A stretch of 64,000 nt of DNA from Entamoeba histolytica HM-1:IMSS (Eukaryota > Evosea > Mastigamoebida > Endamoebidae), in assembly GCF_000208925.1 (NCBI RefSeq), contig NW_001914890.1, forward strand, positions 29,548-93,547, written 5' to 3'. Positions 21,565-33,026 of the stretch are shown piece by piece. The stretch's first letter is position 1. Each line of letters opens with the position of its first letter. The notes below the pieces were generated by a model. It saw only the letters and a program-made list of their open reading frames with translations. It was not told where the DNA came from and ran no database searches. The translations under genes were made by a program, and so were the position numbers.

Positions 21565-22198
21565 TTAGAAGAAAATGCATTTCTTTTTATGCTTTTTAAT
21601 TCCATTTTCTTCATCTTTCTTTGGTAATAACATTCTAATCATTGTTTCAAATGCTTCAGTAACACCTTCTCCATTTTTTGCTGATGTTTTTATCCATTTT
21701 CCTTCTTCAGAAATTTCATTAGCATATAAACTAATAGTTCCTTCAGGGATGTTTACTGGTTGGTCGCATTTATTACAAACAAGAAGTATTTTGATATTGG
21801 TGTTATATTTTCTGATATCTCGTAGCCATATCTCAAGCACTTGGAATGTAGAAACATCCCCACCATCAAAGACTAACAGAGCTGCATGTGCCCCATTGTA
21901 ATATGAATTGCCTATTTCTCTAAACTTTTCCTGTCCTGCCTTTTTGTAAATGGTTGTTGATGTAGAACATAAAAAGTTAACAAACTGTATCGTATATCTG
22001 ACATTTGACAATTACATCATCAATAAGTATAGACTTAAATTTAAAATCAACACCAATAGATGTAGTAGTATCTTCATTAAATACATTATCAATATATCGT
22101 AAGAGTAATGAACTTTTCCCAACATTAGGATCACCAACAAGAAGTATCTTGAACAAGTAGTTATATGATGTTGGTGCAACACAATCACTCATCTTCAT
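21565..22198 (-). CDS. Rab-like small GTPase ending in CIFF, two exons
   Basis: Exons 22198-21986 and 21939-21565, 46-nt intron, 195 residues. Motifs: GDPNVGKSS, SIGVDFKFK, YDTAGQEKF (rebuilt at the junction), NKCD and TSAK. The donor is GTTTGT but the acceptor is AAAAAG rather than TAG, the only such case needed in this window. The C-terminus is basic (KKHKKK) and ends CIFF, a single-Cys CaaX-like box instead of the CC/CXC of most Rabs. That would suit GGTase-I or farnesyl addition and proteolysis. In-frame ATGs exist at 22198 and 22192; the first is used here. Subfamily not assigned. Confidence 0.85.
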
Positions 22199-22272
22199 CT
22201 TTTTCAAGATTAGTGAATGAGACAAGGTATCTATTCTAAAAATAACTTTCTAAAAATAACTTTCTAAAAAAT

Positions 22273-24218
22273 TCATTTAAATAATCCTGCATTTTTGAAA
22301 GCATCAAGTGGATTTGTTTGTTGAATACCTGCAGCTCTAGCAGCAGGATCAATACGACTGAAGCTCATTTGTGTATTAGTAGAACCATTTGCCAATTTAG
22401 AAAATTGAGAAAAAGGATTTTGTTGTTGTGGAAATTGATTAAAGGATGTTTGTTGTTGTCCAAAGGGATTTTGTGTTCCATTTTGTTGTTGTCCAAAGGG
22501 ATTTTGTGTTCCATTTTGTTGTTGTACTGGATTTCCCCAAATGTCTTTCTGAGGTTGTGGTTGTGTGTTTTGTGACTGTACTGGATTTCCCCAGATGTCT
22601 TTTTGTGGTTGTTGTGCGTTTTGTTGTTGTCCAAAGGGATTTTGTGTTACGTTTTGTTGTTGTGATTGTACTGGATTTCCCCAAACATCTTTCTGAGGTT
22701 GTGTATTTTGTTGTTGTTGTACTGGATTTTGTTGTTGTCCAGGTTGTGATTGTACTGGCTTTCCCCAAATGTCTTTCTGAGGTTGTGGTTGTGTGTTTTG
22801 TTGTTGGAATGGATTTTGTTTTGTGTTTTGTGGCTGTATTGGATTTCCCCAAACGTCTTTTTGTGGTTGTTGTGTATTTTGTTGTTGTGTGTTTTGTCCA
22901 GTTTGTGATGTTTTATTTTGTGGTTGTACTGGATTTCCCCAGATGTCTTTTTGAGGTTGTGTTTGTGTATTTTGTTGTTGTACTAGACTTTGTTGTGTTT
23001 GTGTATTTTGTCCAGTTTGTGATGTTTTATTTTGTGGTTGTACTGGATTTCCCCAGATGTCTTTTTGAGGTTGTGTTTGTGTGTTTGGTTGTTGTGTATT
23101 TTGTTGAAATTGTACTTTCCACTCATCTTTTTGTTGTTGGGTTGTTGTCTGTTTGACTTCTAGTGGTTGTGAAATTGGTTGTTGTTGTGAACTAACTTGT
23201 GGTTGGATTGAATTTCCCCATACAACTGTTTTTTGTTGAGTTAATGGATTGTTTTGTTGTACATCTTTCTCTTGAAAAGGTTTTGCTGGGGCATTATTTT
23301 GTACAGCATTTGATGAGGTTTTTTCTTTCTGTATAAGAGTTGGATTTTGTATTTGATTGAATGGATTTGAATTAATGATTGGTACTGTTTCGGTATGAAG
23401 TAGAGGTTTTGGTTCTTGAATAGACTCAACTTTTGAAGTCTTCTGTTTGTTTTCAATCACTTCTTTTTGTTCTGAAGGAATGCTTTGAATTTTTTGTGTT
23501 TTTTTCTTAATTTCAGCTTCTTCTTTAAGTTGTTTTAAATAATTTTCGTTTTCTTGTTTTTCTTTGATGATTTGTTCTTGAAGTTTCTTCATTTCATCTG
23601 TTTGACTTTTCATCTTTCTCCATGTTTCCTCTATGTCTGCCATTTTGTCCATTTCTGTTTTGAAAGCAGTAAATGATTCTTTTATCTCATCAATATCATT
23701 TCTTGGTCGAATATCAAATTTAGGTACTTCAGATTTAATTTTAATCGGGACAAGGCTGGATGTAGTAGTAGTTTCAAGTCTTTGAATTCTTTCGTTGGTG
23801 GCTTTAATTGTTCAATAAGACTTTGTAAACCATTATCATTAGAAGATGCGTTAAGAGCATTAACAATACGTTTCATATCTTCAACTTTTGTTTGGGCATT
23901 GAGTAATCGTTTCTCTTCTTGTTCAAAAGAAGGAAAGTTGTTTTGTCGTGAAGGAGATTGGATTTCAGTGATTACTGAACTCCATTTATTCATTGTTGTT
24001 TCTGTTGCGTTCATAAGGGTAAGTGTCTCTTCTTTGGTTTGTTGAACTATTTGATTAATGACATTAACTTCACTATGTTTTGTTTTTAAAATTGTGTTTG
24101 TATAAGAACTTTTATGTGCAATTTGATTAACAACTTCTTTAGTTGCACCAACTTTCTGTTTTAATTGAATACAACCAATGAGAAATTCTTTAAGAAGTTG
24201 AGTATCAGGTTTAGACAT
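22273..24218 (-). pseudogene. Gln-rich NPF/WGNP repeat protein gene, split by a frameshift
   Basis: Two frames that look like one gene. The upstream part runs from ATG 24218 and encodes a helical coiled-coil region (KPDTQLLKEFLIGCIQLKQ...). The downstream part, in the -1 frame, is open from 23811 to the stop at 22273, although its first ATG is only at 23652. Coherent sequence in the second frame begins near 23805 (ATNERIQRLETTTTSS), right where the first frame turns into nonsense. One missing base near TTAAAG at about 23800-23811 would explain it. The C-terminal part holds seven copies of PQKD(I/V)WG(N/K)P(V/I)Q plus one divergent copy, about six NPF motifs (EH-domain ligands), and long Gln runs, suggesting an endocytic adaptor. 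It could be a sequencing error, a pseudogene, or a tiny 29-nt intron (GTTTAC...AAG), which is unlikely. Confidence 0.65.
22430..23110 (-). repeat. Degenerate tandem repeat coding for Gln-rich WGNPVQ units
   Basis: Variable-length units built around PQKDIWGNPVQ with TQ/QQ linkers, visible in the DNA as repeated blocks of TGTTGTTGT and TGGATTTCCCC. Such repeats vary in copy number between strains. Confidence 0.7.
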
Positions 24219-24245
24219 AATGAATAATATTTCATAGATCCTCAT

Positions 24246-27200
24246 CTCAATAAATAAAAAAGAAAAAGGGGTTTATTATTATGAATGTCAGTTATTTTTC
24301 TTCACAGTGAAGGGTGGTTGTTCTATTGTTTTTTTTAAATGGAACTATTTCTCTTATGGATCAAGCAAATATTAATATTCTAAAGTGAATATATCACTAT
24401 AATAATGATAAAAATTTAATTTCTAACCAAGATTTTTCATGTTTTTATTATATTTTATTAATTAGTATTTTATAATTTAAATTTATTTTTAATTGTCATG
24501 GTTGTATTATTCTTATTGATGTTAATAATTCTGTTGATAATGATGTGTTATACTTATTTCTTTATCAATAAATATCAATGTCAATGAGTCATTCATTTAT
24601 TTCATATTTTAATAGTCACATTCAATACAAAGTGAATAATATTAACTATTAGTCATTACTATAGTTATTGTTATATAATTATATTACAAAATAAATGATA
24701 TTGAAATAATTTAATTTAATTTCTATTTTCATATTGAGAAATTGAAAGTTAAAGAGTAAACAGAATTATATGAATATTGAAAATGATTAAGAGAATGTTA
24801 ATGACGATTTGTTGATGAATTTGAATGATTCATTGAATTTTGATTTTCATAAATTGAAAAATCAGTGTTTATGAATTAATGAATGAAAGTTTCATAGTCA
24901 AAGTGAATTCTATGTTTTAAGAATCATAAAATACAATTTTCATGTTTTCAATGAATAATCTCATGAAACATTTCAACTTGTTAGATAAAAAGAGTTATTA
25001 TATATTCATTTCATATTTGGTCAAATGTAAAAACAATCATTATTGATATTCTCTTTTATTTCTTTATGATTTTCATTCTCTCGAGTTCTATTTATTATTG
25101 AATCATTATCAGTAATATCATGTTAATTTATTTATATTCTTCTTTCTTTTACTCATCTTTCTTTCTATAATTATAGTTTATTATTCCATTGTCAATATCT
25201 GTCGACTAATTTATTATTTTCTCTCTTCATTTTTATTGAAAAATAATGAAGTTATTCGTCTTTATTTTTGATAATGAAGATACTCAACAACATGTACTTA
25301 TTGATTTAAGTTCAACGTGTAGTTTTCTACAATAGATAATTAAACATGAATAGATTCAATGTACTTATTTGAATTATTATTGCGATAATTCATGAGAAAG
25401 AATAAGAGTAATAAATATAAATACATCAATAGTTTGTATATATCTGGTTATTGGTTCAATAGAATATAATGTTTATTTCATAATAATTGTTATATGTAAT
25501 GTTATACAAATTCTAATCAATTTCAATCAAAAAGTTGGGAAATGAAGAATTATAAAAATGTTGTTGTATTTTGTTCAATTTTATAGACTGTTAAAAAATA
25601 TCAATGAAGTTCTATTCAAGTGAATTCAAATGAATAAAACACTGATAATATTTGTTCTATTCATTATTTTATCAATTATATCATTTTGTTTATTATTAAT
25701 TTGTATCAGATTAGTAATGAAATGTATAAACAAGAGAGAAGCATGGTTTTATTAATATGTGGTATTCTCATTTCAATTATTACATTTCTTATTCATTACA
25801 CTCATAAACTATGAAATTTTAAAGAGAATCATCAATATTAAAATGAATAACAACAAACAAATAATTCCAAAATGAATTATGAATTTTATTCATCAGAAAT
25901 TGTTCATATAATCTTTCTTGGTATTGTAATTATTAATGTTTTTAATTTTACAACAAAGATTATTTCATAACAATAGAACTAAGCAAGATAATATAAATAA
26001 GAATAATTGTATGAACAAAATTATATACAATGAAACAAATGATGAGTATAAAATAGAAAGAATAACAAATGAAAGTATTTGAACATTTACAGTTGTATTA
26101 TAGATATTCAATTAGTATTAATCAATAAAATATTGTGATTAATGTATTTTGAATATTCAAAGAAATAGAATGATTCAATTCAAACAAAATATAACAGAAT
26201 ATTTTGAGAGAATAATTTTGAATTAGAATTTCATCAAGACAATTTAATAATAACATATATTGTATGATATAATATTAAATATAAAGTGAAAGTCATTTCA
26301 TTCAAATGAACATATTTACAAAATGATTTAATTTCAGATGTAAAGTTATTTTGAGAAGTAGTATTTCAATCATTTTCTGTTTAATTCATTCAACGACATA
26401 TAAAACAAATACTTCAAAAAGCAAGGTATTGAATCTTGTTCTTTATCTAAAAACCATTTCAAACTGTGTATAACAATATTATTAATGTTAATAAGAATGT
26501 TATAAATAAGTATAAAGAGGAAAGCCATCAATTATATCCACAATGATGTTTAATTGCAAATATTGATTGAGTGATATTTGAATACCAACTATTTGAATTT
26601 CACCATCTGGAACATATTCAAGAATAATGGGTTTTTGAATTAAGAAGAAGATAAAAATATTTACAAGAATAATAATACAAGAGAATTGTTTTCTTGAAAC
26701 AATGGAAATTCATGGAGAAGTATAAATGAATATTTCATATTATGAGTAATTTATTGAATATTTTGTATTAAAATACTCGTTTTACAATTACAACATTATT
26801 TTATGAGAAAGAACTAATAATCTATACAAAGAAGAATAGAACAAATTGAACTTCAACTCAATGACATGGTAATTTATTTTATTTTCAACATTTCATCAAT
26901 TTTTAATACAAACACAGAAATGAAATAAAAGATATTCATAATTATCATTCTATTTCAATGCATTTAATTTGTTATTTAAGAAATATCAAAATATGGTTAC
27001 ATTTAAATGAGAATGATATTATTTAGTGTTCAATAAATGAAGTGATTTATTCAATAAATTTCATAAGAATAATAAAATATAATAATGTAAGAAATAGTTG
27101 TTTTGATGATAATAGAAATGAAAAATAATTAATACTACAACAATAAATAATATAATTAACAGTTAAAATGATTGAATGAAACAATAAATATATTGAAATA

Positions 27201-28728
27201 ATATTGTTTATTGATGTTTCAAGAGAATAAAGAACAAATAATGTTCATTAACATATTAATTAAATAGTTTTATTTCACAATGTTTTAATAACATTAATAA
27301 GAATAATAAGAAAATGAAATAACTAAACAGATTCTATAATATAAGATAGATAGAGAACACGATAAATAAATTCAAACAAATTATAATTAACACTTTATTT
27401 AATGAAAATGAATAAATAAATTAAAATAATTGAATTATAATATGTTTCATTAATATAATATCCATAATCTAATTCAAATATTCATTTGATAATTTTTATT
27501 ATACATTGAATAAATGTCAATTTCAATGAAACAGAATAATAATGAGATAAGATATAATAAATACAAATAAATTTAAATCAGTTACAATAGATAACAAAGA
27601 ATAGAATAATGATGAAATGATATTGTATAATAATCATGAAGAGTCAACAACAAAATAAAAAACAAACATATTATTTCTACATTATATTTTATTTGTAAAA
27701 ATCAAATGATATGAATAATAAGAGAATAAATGAATTGAACAATGTTGTACACAGTAATAAAATAAACATAGTAGATAATGATAAAAGAAATGAATAAACT
27801 GAAGAATAAAATAAGAAATATTGTATTTTTATTAACTTATAAATAGACAAATAATAAATAATGAATGAAATATAACAATAAATTATGTTAAAATAAGTAA
27901 TAACATCTCAATAATATTTCAATAGAATGTATCAATGAAATAAAACAAATATTCTATGTTGATAAATCATTAAACTTTATTTATTTGTTTTAACATCATT
28001 TAATATAAATAAAAATGATTATGACAAATAGAATAAATATGATAAGAAATAGAATATAAATAATAATCAAATATTCTATGTATTACTTCTTTATGATATT
28101 TATTGAATTATTTGTTGTTTCTCTTTTATTTATTTAAATAAACTCATTTCTACATTATATGAATAAATAATAAATGATTTATAACATTAATCAATGTTAA
28201 AATTAAAATTCATTTCTTATTACATCTATATATCAATTATGTTTAAACAAACATCAAATTAATGAAATTAACAATGTTTAAAATACAACATGTATAATAC
28301 TTCTTTAATAATAATGAAACACATTTGAAATAGAAACAATATCTTAATTACATCAAAAGCATATTTAATAAGTAACAATAAGAATATCAAAATAATATAA
28401 TGAATAACTTCTTAATTTAAAATATTAGTACATATTTTCATTTATTTTTGAATGTATTAAATTTTATTAATGTCTTCTTAACTCATAAATTGAATAACTT
28501 TTAAGAACCATTCACTAACAAGAATTAAAACATTTTGTTTGCACTAAAAAAATATTAGTGATGCCATAACAACAAAAGGCTTACAAAAAAATGAATAGAC
28601 ATTAATACATTTTCCAACGGTTTAATGAATGACAAGATTCTTTTGTTATTTATTTCAAAAATTAGAAAAGATTTTAGGAAAAATCAAAGTTAAAATTTGA
28701 ATTAAAAATTCTTAATAAAGTTAAAATT
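24246..28728. other. 4.5 kb gene-poor AT-rich region
   Basis: No intact gene. The left half, about 24480-26110, has stretches with far fewer stops than expected and protein-like sequence on the plus strand (listed as a pseudogene). From about 26400 to 28500 the sequence is AT-rich with stops in all frames and I see nothing to annotate. The last 200 nt contain the promoter of the gene at 28729. Confidence 0.5.
24480..26110 (+). pseudogene. Decayed gene for a membrane protein (possibly a transmembrane-kinase-like receptor)
   Basis: From ATG 25246 one frame has only 8 stops in about 222 codons, where this composition would give roughly 20. It includes the segment LSSTCSFLQ and, in the same frame at 25630, a clear transmembrane stretch (KTLIIFVLFIILSIISFCLL) followed by a basic region. 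Just downstream another frame reads YEFYSSEIVHIIF and later NDEYKIERITNES. Upstream, ENVNDDLLMNLNDSLNFDFH and KFHSQSEFYVLRIIKYNF lie in another low-stop stretch. The order ectodomain, single membrane span, beta-rich segment recalls Entamoeba TMK receptors, but no kinase motif was found, so the family is a guess. Many frameshifts and stops: not functional as protein. Confidence 0.45.
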
Positions 28729-29332
28729 ATGAGTAAAACCATCATTATCATTCCATCTGTGACATACACATTCCATTGTCCATTATCATTCAGTGAAATT
28801 ATTCCTAATGAACTAAACGGTAAAATTGATCCTATGGAATATACTAAATATATTCATTCAATCAATTTACTACTTCAGTCATGTATCACTAAATCAGTAC
28901 TTGTTACTGGACGTATTCCATGTTGTAAAACAACACACACAATGTACCATGGGACATCAGATGGAATTAGGTGTGTCACTGAATATTTAAATAACAATTC
29001 ATCAACTTTACCACCAGGTCATTCAATGTGTTTGATTACAACAGAACAACCTCCATTTGTTTGTGACTTTCTTTGTCTTTTTATTATGACAAACTAACGT
29101 CCAGCTCCGATATGAAATCTCATCACCAGAAAACCCTCATAAAACAGCAACGTCTCAAACATGTTTACCACATCCTCAAGTCTCTCCTTCAAAAGTACTT
29201 CCAAATGAACAACAATTTGTTGAAGTTAAAGTCAGTTCAACAACAAACTCAACACATGCTGGTGTTTTGTCTCCTGTTATTAAGAATAAACAACAACCAC
29301 TAACTAATGAAACAACACCATTACTAAAATGA
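28729..29332 (+). CDS. Golgin A7 / ERF4-domain protein, two exons
   Basis: Exons 28729-29058 and 29105-29332, 46-nt intron (GTTTGT...CAG), 185 residues. Splicing turns the dead-end PPFVCDF into PPFLRYEIS, which matches the family ending (GLRVIEI in GOLGA7). The core IIPNELNGKIDPMEYTKYIHSINLLLQ resembles [22 protein letters not shown] of GOLGA7/ERF4. These proteins are stabilising partners of DHHC palmitoyl-transferases (Ras palmitoylation). Several Cys (SCITK, PCCKT) could themselves be acylated. The C-terminal 60 residues are Ser/Thr/Pro/Asn-rich and low complexity. No membrane segment is visible. The family call is by pattern; the DHHC partner is not in this window. Confidence 0.68.
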
Positions 29333-29437
29333 TAAAAGATAATAAGAAGAATAAAAAAGAGATATTGTATGAAATTGATTTTTTGTTGTAAAGAAGAAAA
29401 TATTTTTCAAGAAATAAAAAAGAAGAAAAATAAAAAA

Positions 29438-29442
29438 GAACT
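29438..29442 (+). promoter_or_regulatory. GAACT promoter element of VPS16
   Basis: AAAAAAGAACTAAAAAAGGATAG, GAACT starting 32 nt before the VPS16 start codon. Confidence 0.5.
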
Positions 29443-29469
29443 AAAAAAGGATAGAAAAGTAGTTTAGAA

Positions 29470-32343
29470 ATGGAGCCAGATTTAATTGAATCAAAAACAG
29501 TATTAAAAGCAATTATTTATACAGAAGAACCAATTAAAGTAAAAATGGTTAATCGAGAAAATCATATTTATGTTTGTAGTAAAGCAGGAGGACCAATTTT
29601 ATATTATCCTGATCCAAATAAAATTAGTAGTGGAGGAAAAAGTAAACCAAGTATTTCTATTGCTGATGGTAAAGGAAATAAAATAAATGATATAGAAATT
29701 GTTGAATTAGAAAGTGGAGATAATATTTATAAAGCAGGATGGTTAGATGATTATCGAATAGTTGTTATAACAAGAAACAGATATATTCATATTTATACAA
29801 CAGATGGAAATTTAGTTGTTCTTGATGATACATATTCTAAAACAAAATTTAGACAAGGAAATCCAAAATTATTAAATGCATATATTTATGGATTAGGTGT
29901 TGTGTTATTACTTGGAGTAGAAGTAGTTAATCCAGAAAAACAAGAACGAATTAAACGTTCAATTGTTATAACAGGAATCTTTAATTTAAAAACAGATAGA
30001 ATTGAATTTACAAGAAAAATGTTTCCTGAGACAAGTGAAATATTATTACATTATAATAGATTTGCAAATACATTAATTGGTATATTTTTAAATGAAAATG
30101 GTATTGCTTATATGGCAGAGAATTTATTTTTTTATTTTAAATTCCCAAATCTTATTTCTTTACCATTAAATTTCTCTGCTGAAACAAAGAAAAATTTAGA
30201 AATTTTATCATATGGATTTAGTTATGATGGAAGTCAATTATTAGCATTACAAAAAGATATTAAAACACAAAATTTTGAAATTAACATTTATAAATTTGAA
30301 ACTGTAAAAGGAATTACTGAAATAAAAGACCCAAATAATAAAGAAAAGATGATTAATGCTCCACAAAATACTTATACATTACAATTACTATATGAATATA
30401 ATTTTGATCAAACAGCACATCTTGGTTCTAGTAATAGACTCTTTTGGCTTGATAATGATTTATTTGGAGTTGAAATATATCCAAATGTCTTTCAAATTCA
30501 TTCAATTAATACAGAAACTGATGAATATTTAATAGATACTATAGACCATGTGTATTGTATAATTCAAGAAGTTGATGGAATTAGATTTCATTGTTTAGAG
30601 GAAATTGAAAATGAAAAGAAATATGTTAATGCAATGTACTGTCCATATGACCCTGATTTAAGGAAATTAAATCAAGACTCCCCTGCTTCTTATCTTTGGC
30701 AATCATTTATTAAACCAGAAGATGCATCATTTGTAAATAAATTTTCTGAACATGTTTATGAATCAATAGAAATAGTTTGTAAAGCTGCATTATCTCTTCC
30801 ACCATCTGATGAACGTCAAATTCAATTAATGAGATGTGCATCATATGGATTAATGCTTGCATCTCCAGAAGATGCTAAAAAAGGATCACCATTTATGCAG
30901 ACAATTGTTAAATTACTTCGTTTATTACATACAATGAATAATAATGGATGTATGATGACTTATAAAGAATTTTATAGTCTTGCAGCTATTGAACGATGTA
31001 GAATTAAAGATTCATTACATAATCATACTAAAAGATGTTCTGAATTTTATAGACATCCAGTTCAATGTATTTTAGTGTCTCTTAACCTTTTTTCTTTATG
31101 CAATGTTTGGTCAACAGAATGTGATATGTCTATTGAGTCATTAGAAGAACAATGGTGTTATAGAAAAGCAAGAAGAATAGCATGTGGAATTGATTCTGAC
31201 ATTCCACGATTTAAACAACATATGAATCAATTATCACAACCATCATTATTAAGAGTAATTAATGTGTGTTTAAAGAAACCACAAATAGAAATAATTTGTG
31301 AAATAGCGTCAATTTCTAATATTTGTCGTGATATGATCATTCGTAATTTACCAACTAGTTTAACTCCAAAACAAAGACATATGTATTTAACATATCTTGC
31401 AAAAATATGTATTGCATATAGTGATTCATATAGTTTTTGTTCATTACTTAATAAAGTAATGACCAATGATGATGTAATTGATTTCAATGGATTACCCCAA
31501 TTGAGAAGTATTCTTGAAACACCTTGTAGTAGTATTATTCAAACTGTTGATGGTAATTTAAATATTCTTAAATTCTGTGCACAATTCGATACTGTTATTC
31601 AACAATCATCATTTGCTCTATTTCAAAGATGGAGTGACCAATATTTATTATTTGAATCATTACTAAACAATCAAAGAATAAATAAAGATCAATTAATGAA
31701 AATTAGTACTGCAACATCTCAATTTTCTACAGGAGTTCAATTCTTACAAAGAACCTATTTAGATGAATCTACATGGATTTGGGAAATTCATGGAGATAAG
31801 TCTTATAAAGAAATGGCTGAAAAAATTATTAAAAGTAGTGAAAATGTTAGTGGAGTTCCTAGTGATTCTATTTATCAACAATGCATGTCATTCTATCGAG
31901 GATTTGAAATGGACCAAAAAGAAGTAGAAAGGAATGTCAATACTTTTAAACAATCAATGGAAGTGGATGACAAAATTATACTTCGTGCTAAAATTGCTGT
32001 AATAGAAGAAATTGGTAATAAAGATGAACAAAAGAAAAGACTTGAACAATTCCTTTCTATTAAAAAATTAGAACCTTTTGCATGTGAATTACTTGCATTA
32101 ACTGCACATCGTGCAGAACAATTAGATATTAGAAATAAATTCCTTAAAATGATACAAAATCCAAGGAAAAGACTAGGACTAGTTTTACAAATGCAAGACG
32201 AACCATATGCTTTAGAACTTATCAAAGGTGAAAGAGAAAAAGATGCAATATTAGCATTATGTAGTCAATTCTTATTATTTGGTATTAAAAATGAAAATAT
32301 AAGAATTACTATTTCAAAGATATTACAAGAAAATAAAGCATAA
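29470..32343 (+). CDS. VPS16: VPS16-like subunit of HOPS/CORVET tethering complexes
   Basis: 957 residues, single exon. VPS16 links VPS33 to the endolysosomal tethers that bring late endosomes and vacuoles together. The first about 400 residues form a beta-propeller (e.g. AGWLDDYRIVVITRNRYIHIYTTDG). A linker then carries the family hallmark near residue 455: ERQIQLMRCASYGL corresponds to ...LLRAASFGK in other VPS16 proteins, preceded by a helical SASYLW-type segment. The rest is an alpha-solenoid ending with the VPS16-C-like EPYALELIKGEREKDAILALC. Length is slightly above human VPS16 (839). A phagocytic amoeba would use it in phagosome and lysosome maturation. Confidence 0.78.
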   Translation: MEPDLIESKTVLKAIIYTEEPIKVKMVNRENHIYVCSKAGGPILYYPDPNKISSGGKSKPSISIADGKGNKINDIEIVELESGDNIYKAGWLDDYRIVVITRNRYIHIYTTDGNLVVLDDTYSKTKFRQGNPKLLNAYIYGLGVVLLLGVEVVNPEKQERIKRSIVITGIFNLKTDRIEFTRKMFPETSEILLHYNRFANTLIGIFLNENGIAYMAENLFFYFKFPNLISLPLNFSAETKKNLEILSYGFSYDGSQLLALQKDIKTQNFEINIYKFETVKGITEIKDPNNKEKMINAPQNTYTLQLLYEYNFDQTAHLGSSNRLFWLDNDLFGVEIYPNVFQIHSINTETDEYLIDTIDHVYCIIQEVDGIRFHCLEEIENEKKYVNAMYCPYDPDLRKLNQDSPASYLWQSFIKPEDASFVNKFSEHVYESIEIVCKAALSLPPSDERQIQLMRCASYGLMLASPEDAKKGSPFMQTIVKLLRLLHTMNNNGCMMTYKEFYSLAAIERCRIKDSLHNHTKRCSEFYRHPVQCILVSLNLFSLCNVWSTECDMSIESLEEQWCYRKARRIACGIDSDIPRFKQHMNQLSQPSLLRVINVCLKKPQIEIICEIASISNICRDMIIRNLPTSLTPKQRHMYLTYLAKICIAYSDSYSFCSLLNKVMTNDDVIDFNGLPQLRSILETPCSSIIQTVDGNLNILKFCAQFDTVIQQSSFALFQRWSDQYLLFESLLNNQRINKDQLMKISTATSQFSTGVQFLQRTYLDESTWIWEIHGDKSYKEMAEKIIKSSENVSGVPSDSIYQQCMSFYRGFEMDQKEVERNVNTFKQSMEVDDKIILRAKIAVIEEIGNKDEQKKRLEQFLSIKKLEPFACELLALTAHRAEQLDIRNKFLKMIQNPRKRLGLVLQMQDEPYALELIKGEREKDAILALCSQFLLFGIKNENIRITISKILQENKA

Positions 32344-32483
32344 TTCATTATTCTTTTTATTATCAATTATTTTTTATTTCTAATTCTTATGTTTGTCTAT
32401 TTAATTTTTATTCATTATTCCATTTAACTTCCATTAAAACGGAGAAACACAAATCAATTTTAATATGAATTTAATAAAGTCAT

Positions 32484-33026
32484 TTATTCTGGTAAACAAT
32501 AGTCTGGTGAAGTTCTATCAATAAATTGTTTAATACATCCCATATTCAAAAGTTCTCCTACATATGGAATTCTTCTTAAAAATGCAAGTACAACAGGAAT
32601 AAAGTTTCTAATGGTTAATACTATTATTTATTACCTTTCAAATCTATTCTCAATAATACAATAATAAACAAACGCAAAGAGATTTAAGAATCCAAAGAAT
32701 TCAATAAATAATCCAATAAATGTAAATTTAAATAATATTAATAAAACCCCAAGAAAGAAAAAAAATGTTGCAATTGCTCTTTTCTTTTGAAAGAAAAATG
32801 CAAATGCTTGTTGAATACCAATCACAAGGAAAATACCACAAATAAATAAAATATTCCCAAATGTAAGAAATCCTCGATCAAAGAAAAACACAATTCCTAG
32901 AAATGTAAAGAAAATTCCTACACCAGTAATAACTGCCCCTATTTCTACATATTAATAAATTGTTCATTCTATTATTTCTTTACTCAAATAAATTAAATAT
33001 AACTAACTTTGTGTATCAGTTAACAT
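32484..33026 (-). CDS. GOT1: GOT1-family vesicle transport membrane protein, three exons
   Basis: Exons 33026-33008 (19 nt), 32944-32674 and 32607-32484, introns 63 nt (donor GTTAGT) and 66 nt (GTTTGT), acceptors TAG, 137 residues. GOT1 is a four-span ER/early Golgi membrane protein that supports COPII traffic. The micro-exon encodes MLTDTQ(K), the family N-terminus (LTDTQKIG). Exon 2 has the paired membrane spans, FFFDRGFLTFGNILFICG and the loop FFFQKKRAIATFFFFLG. Exon 3 gives NFIPVVLAFLRRIPYVGELL, the conserved end. Length equals yeast Got1 (138). A near-perfect family match once spliced; without splicing only the middle exon is seen. Confidence 0.92.

Noticed and set aside
22446..23156. 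236-codon plus-strand frame and other long frames across the Gln-rich repeat
   Set aside because: Repetitive coding DNA stays open in several frames; only the minus frame with WGNPVQ/NPF units continues into ordered sequence.
23800..23830. Programmed -1 ribosomal frameshift in the NPF repeat gene
   Set aside because: The site (CAATTAAAG) does not fit a X-XXY-YYZ slippery heptamer and no downstream pairing was evident; a base error or mutation is simpler.
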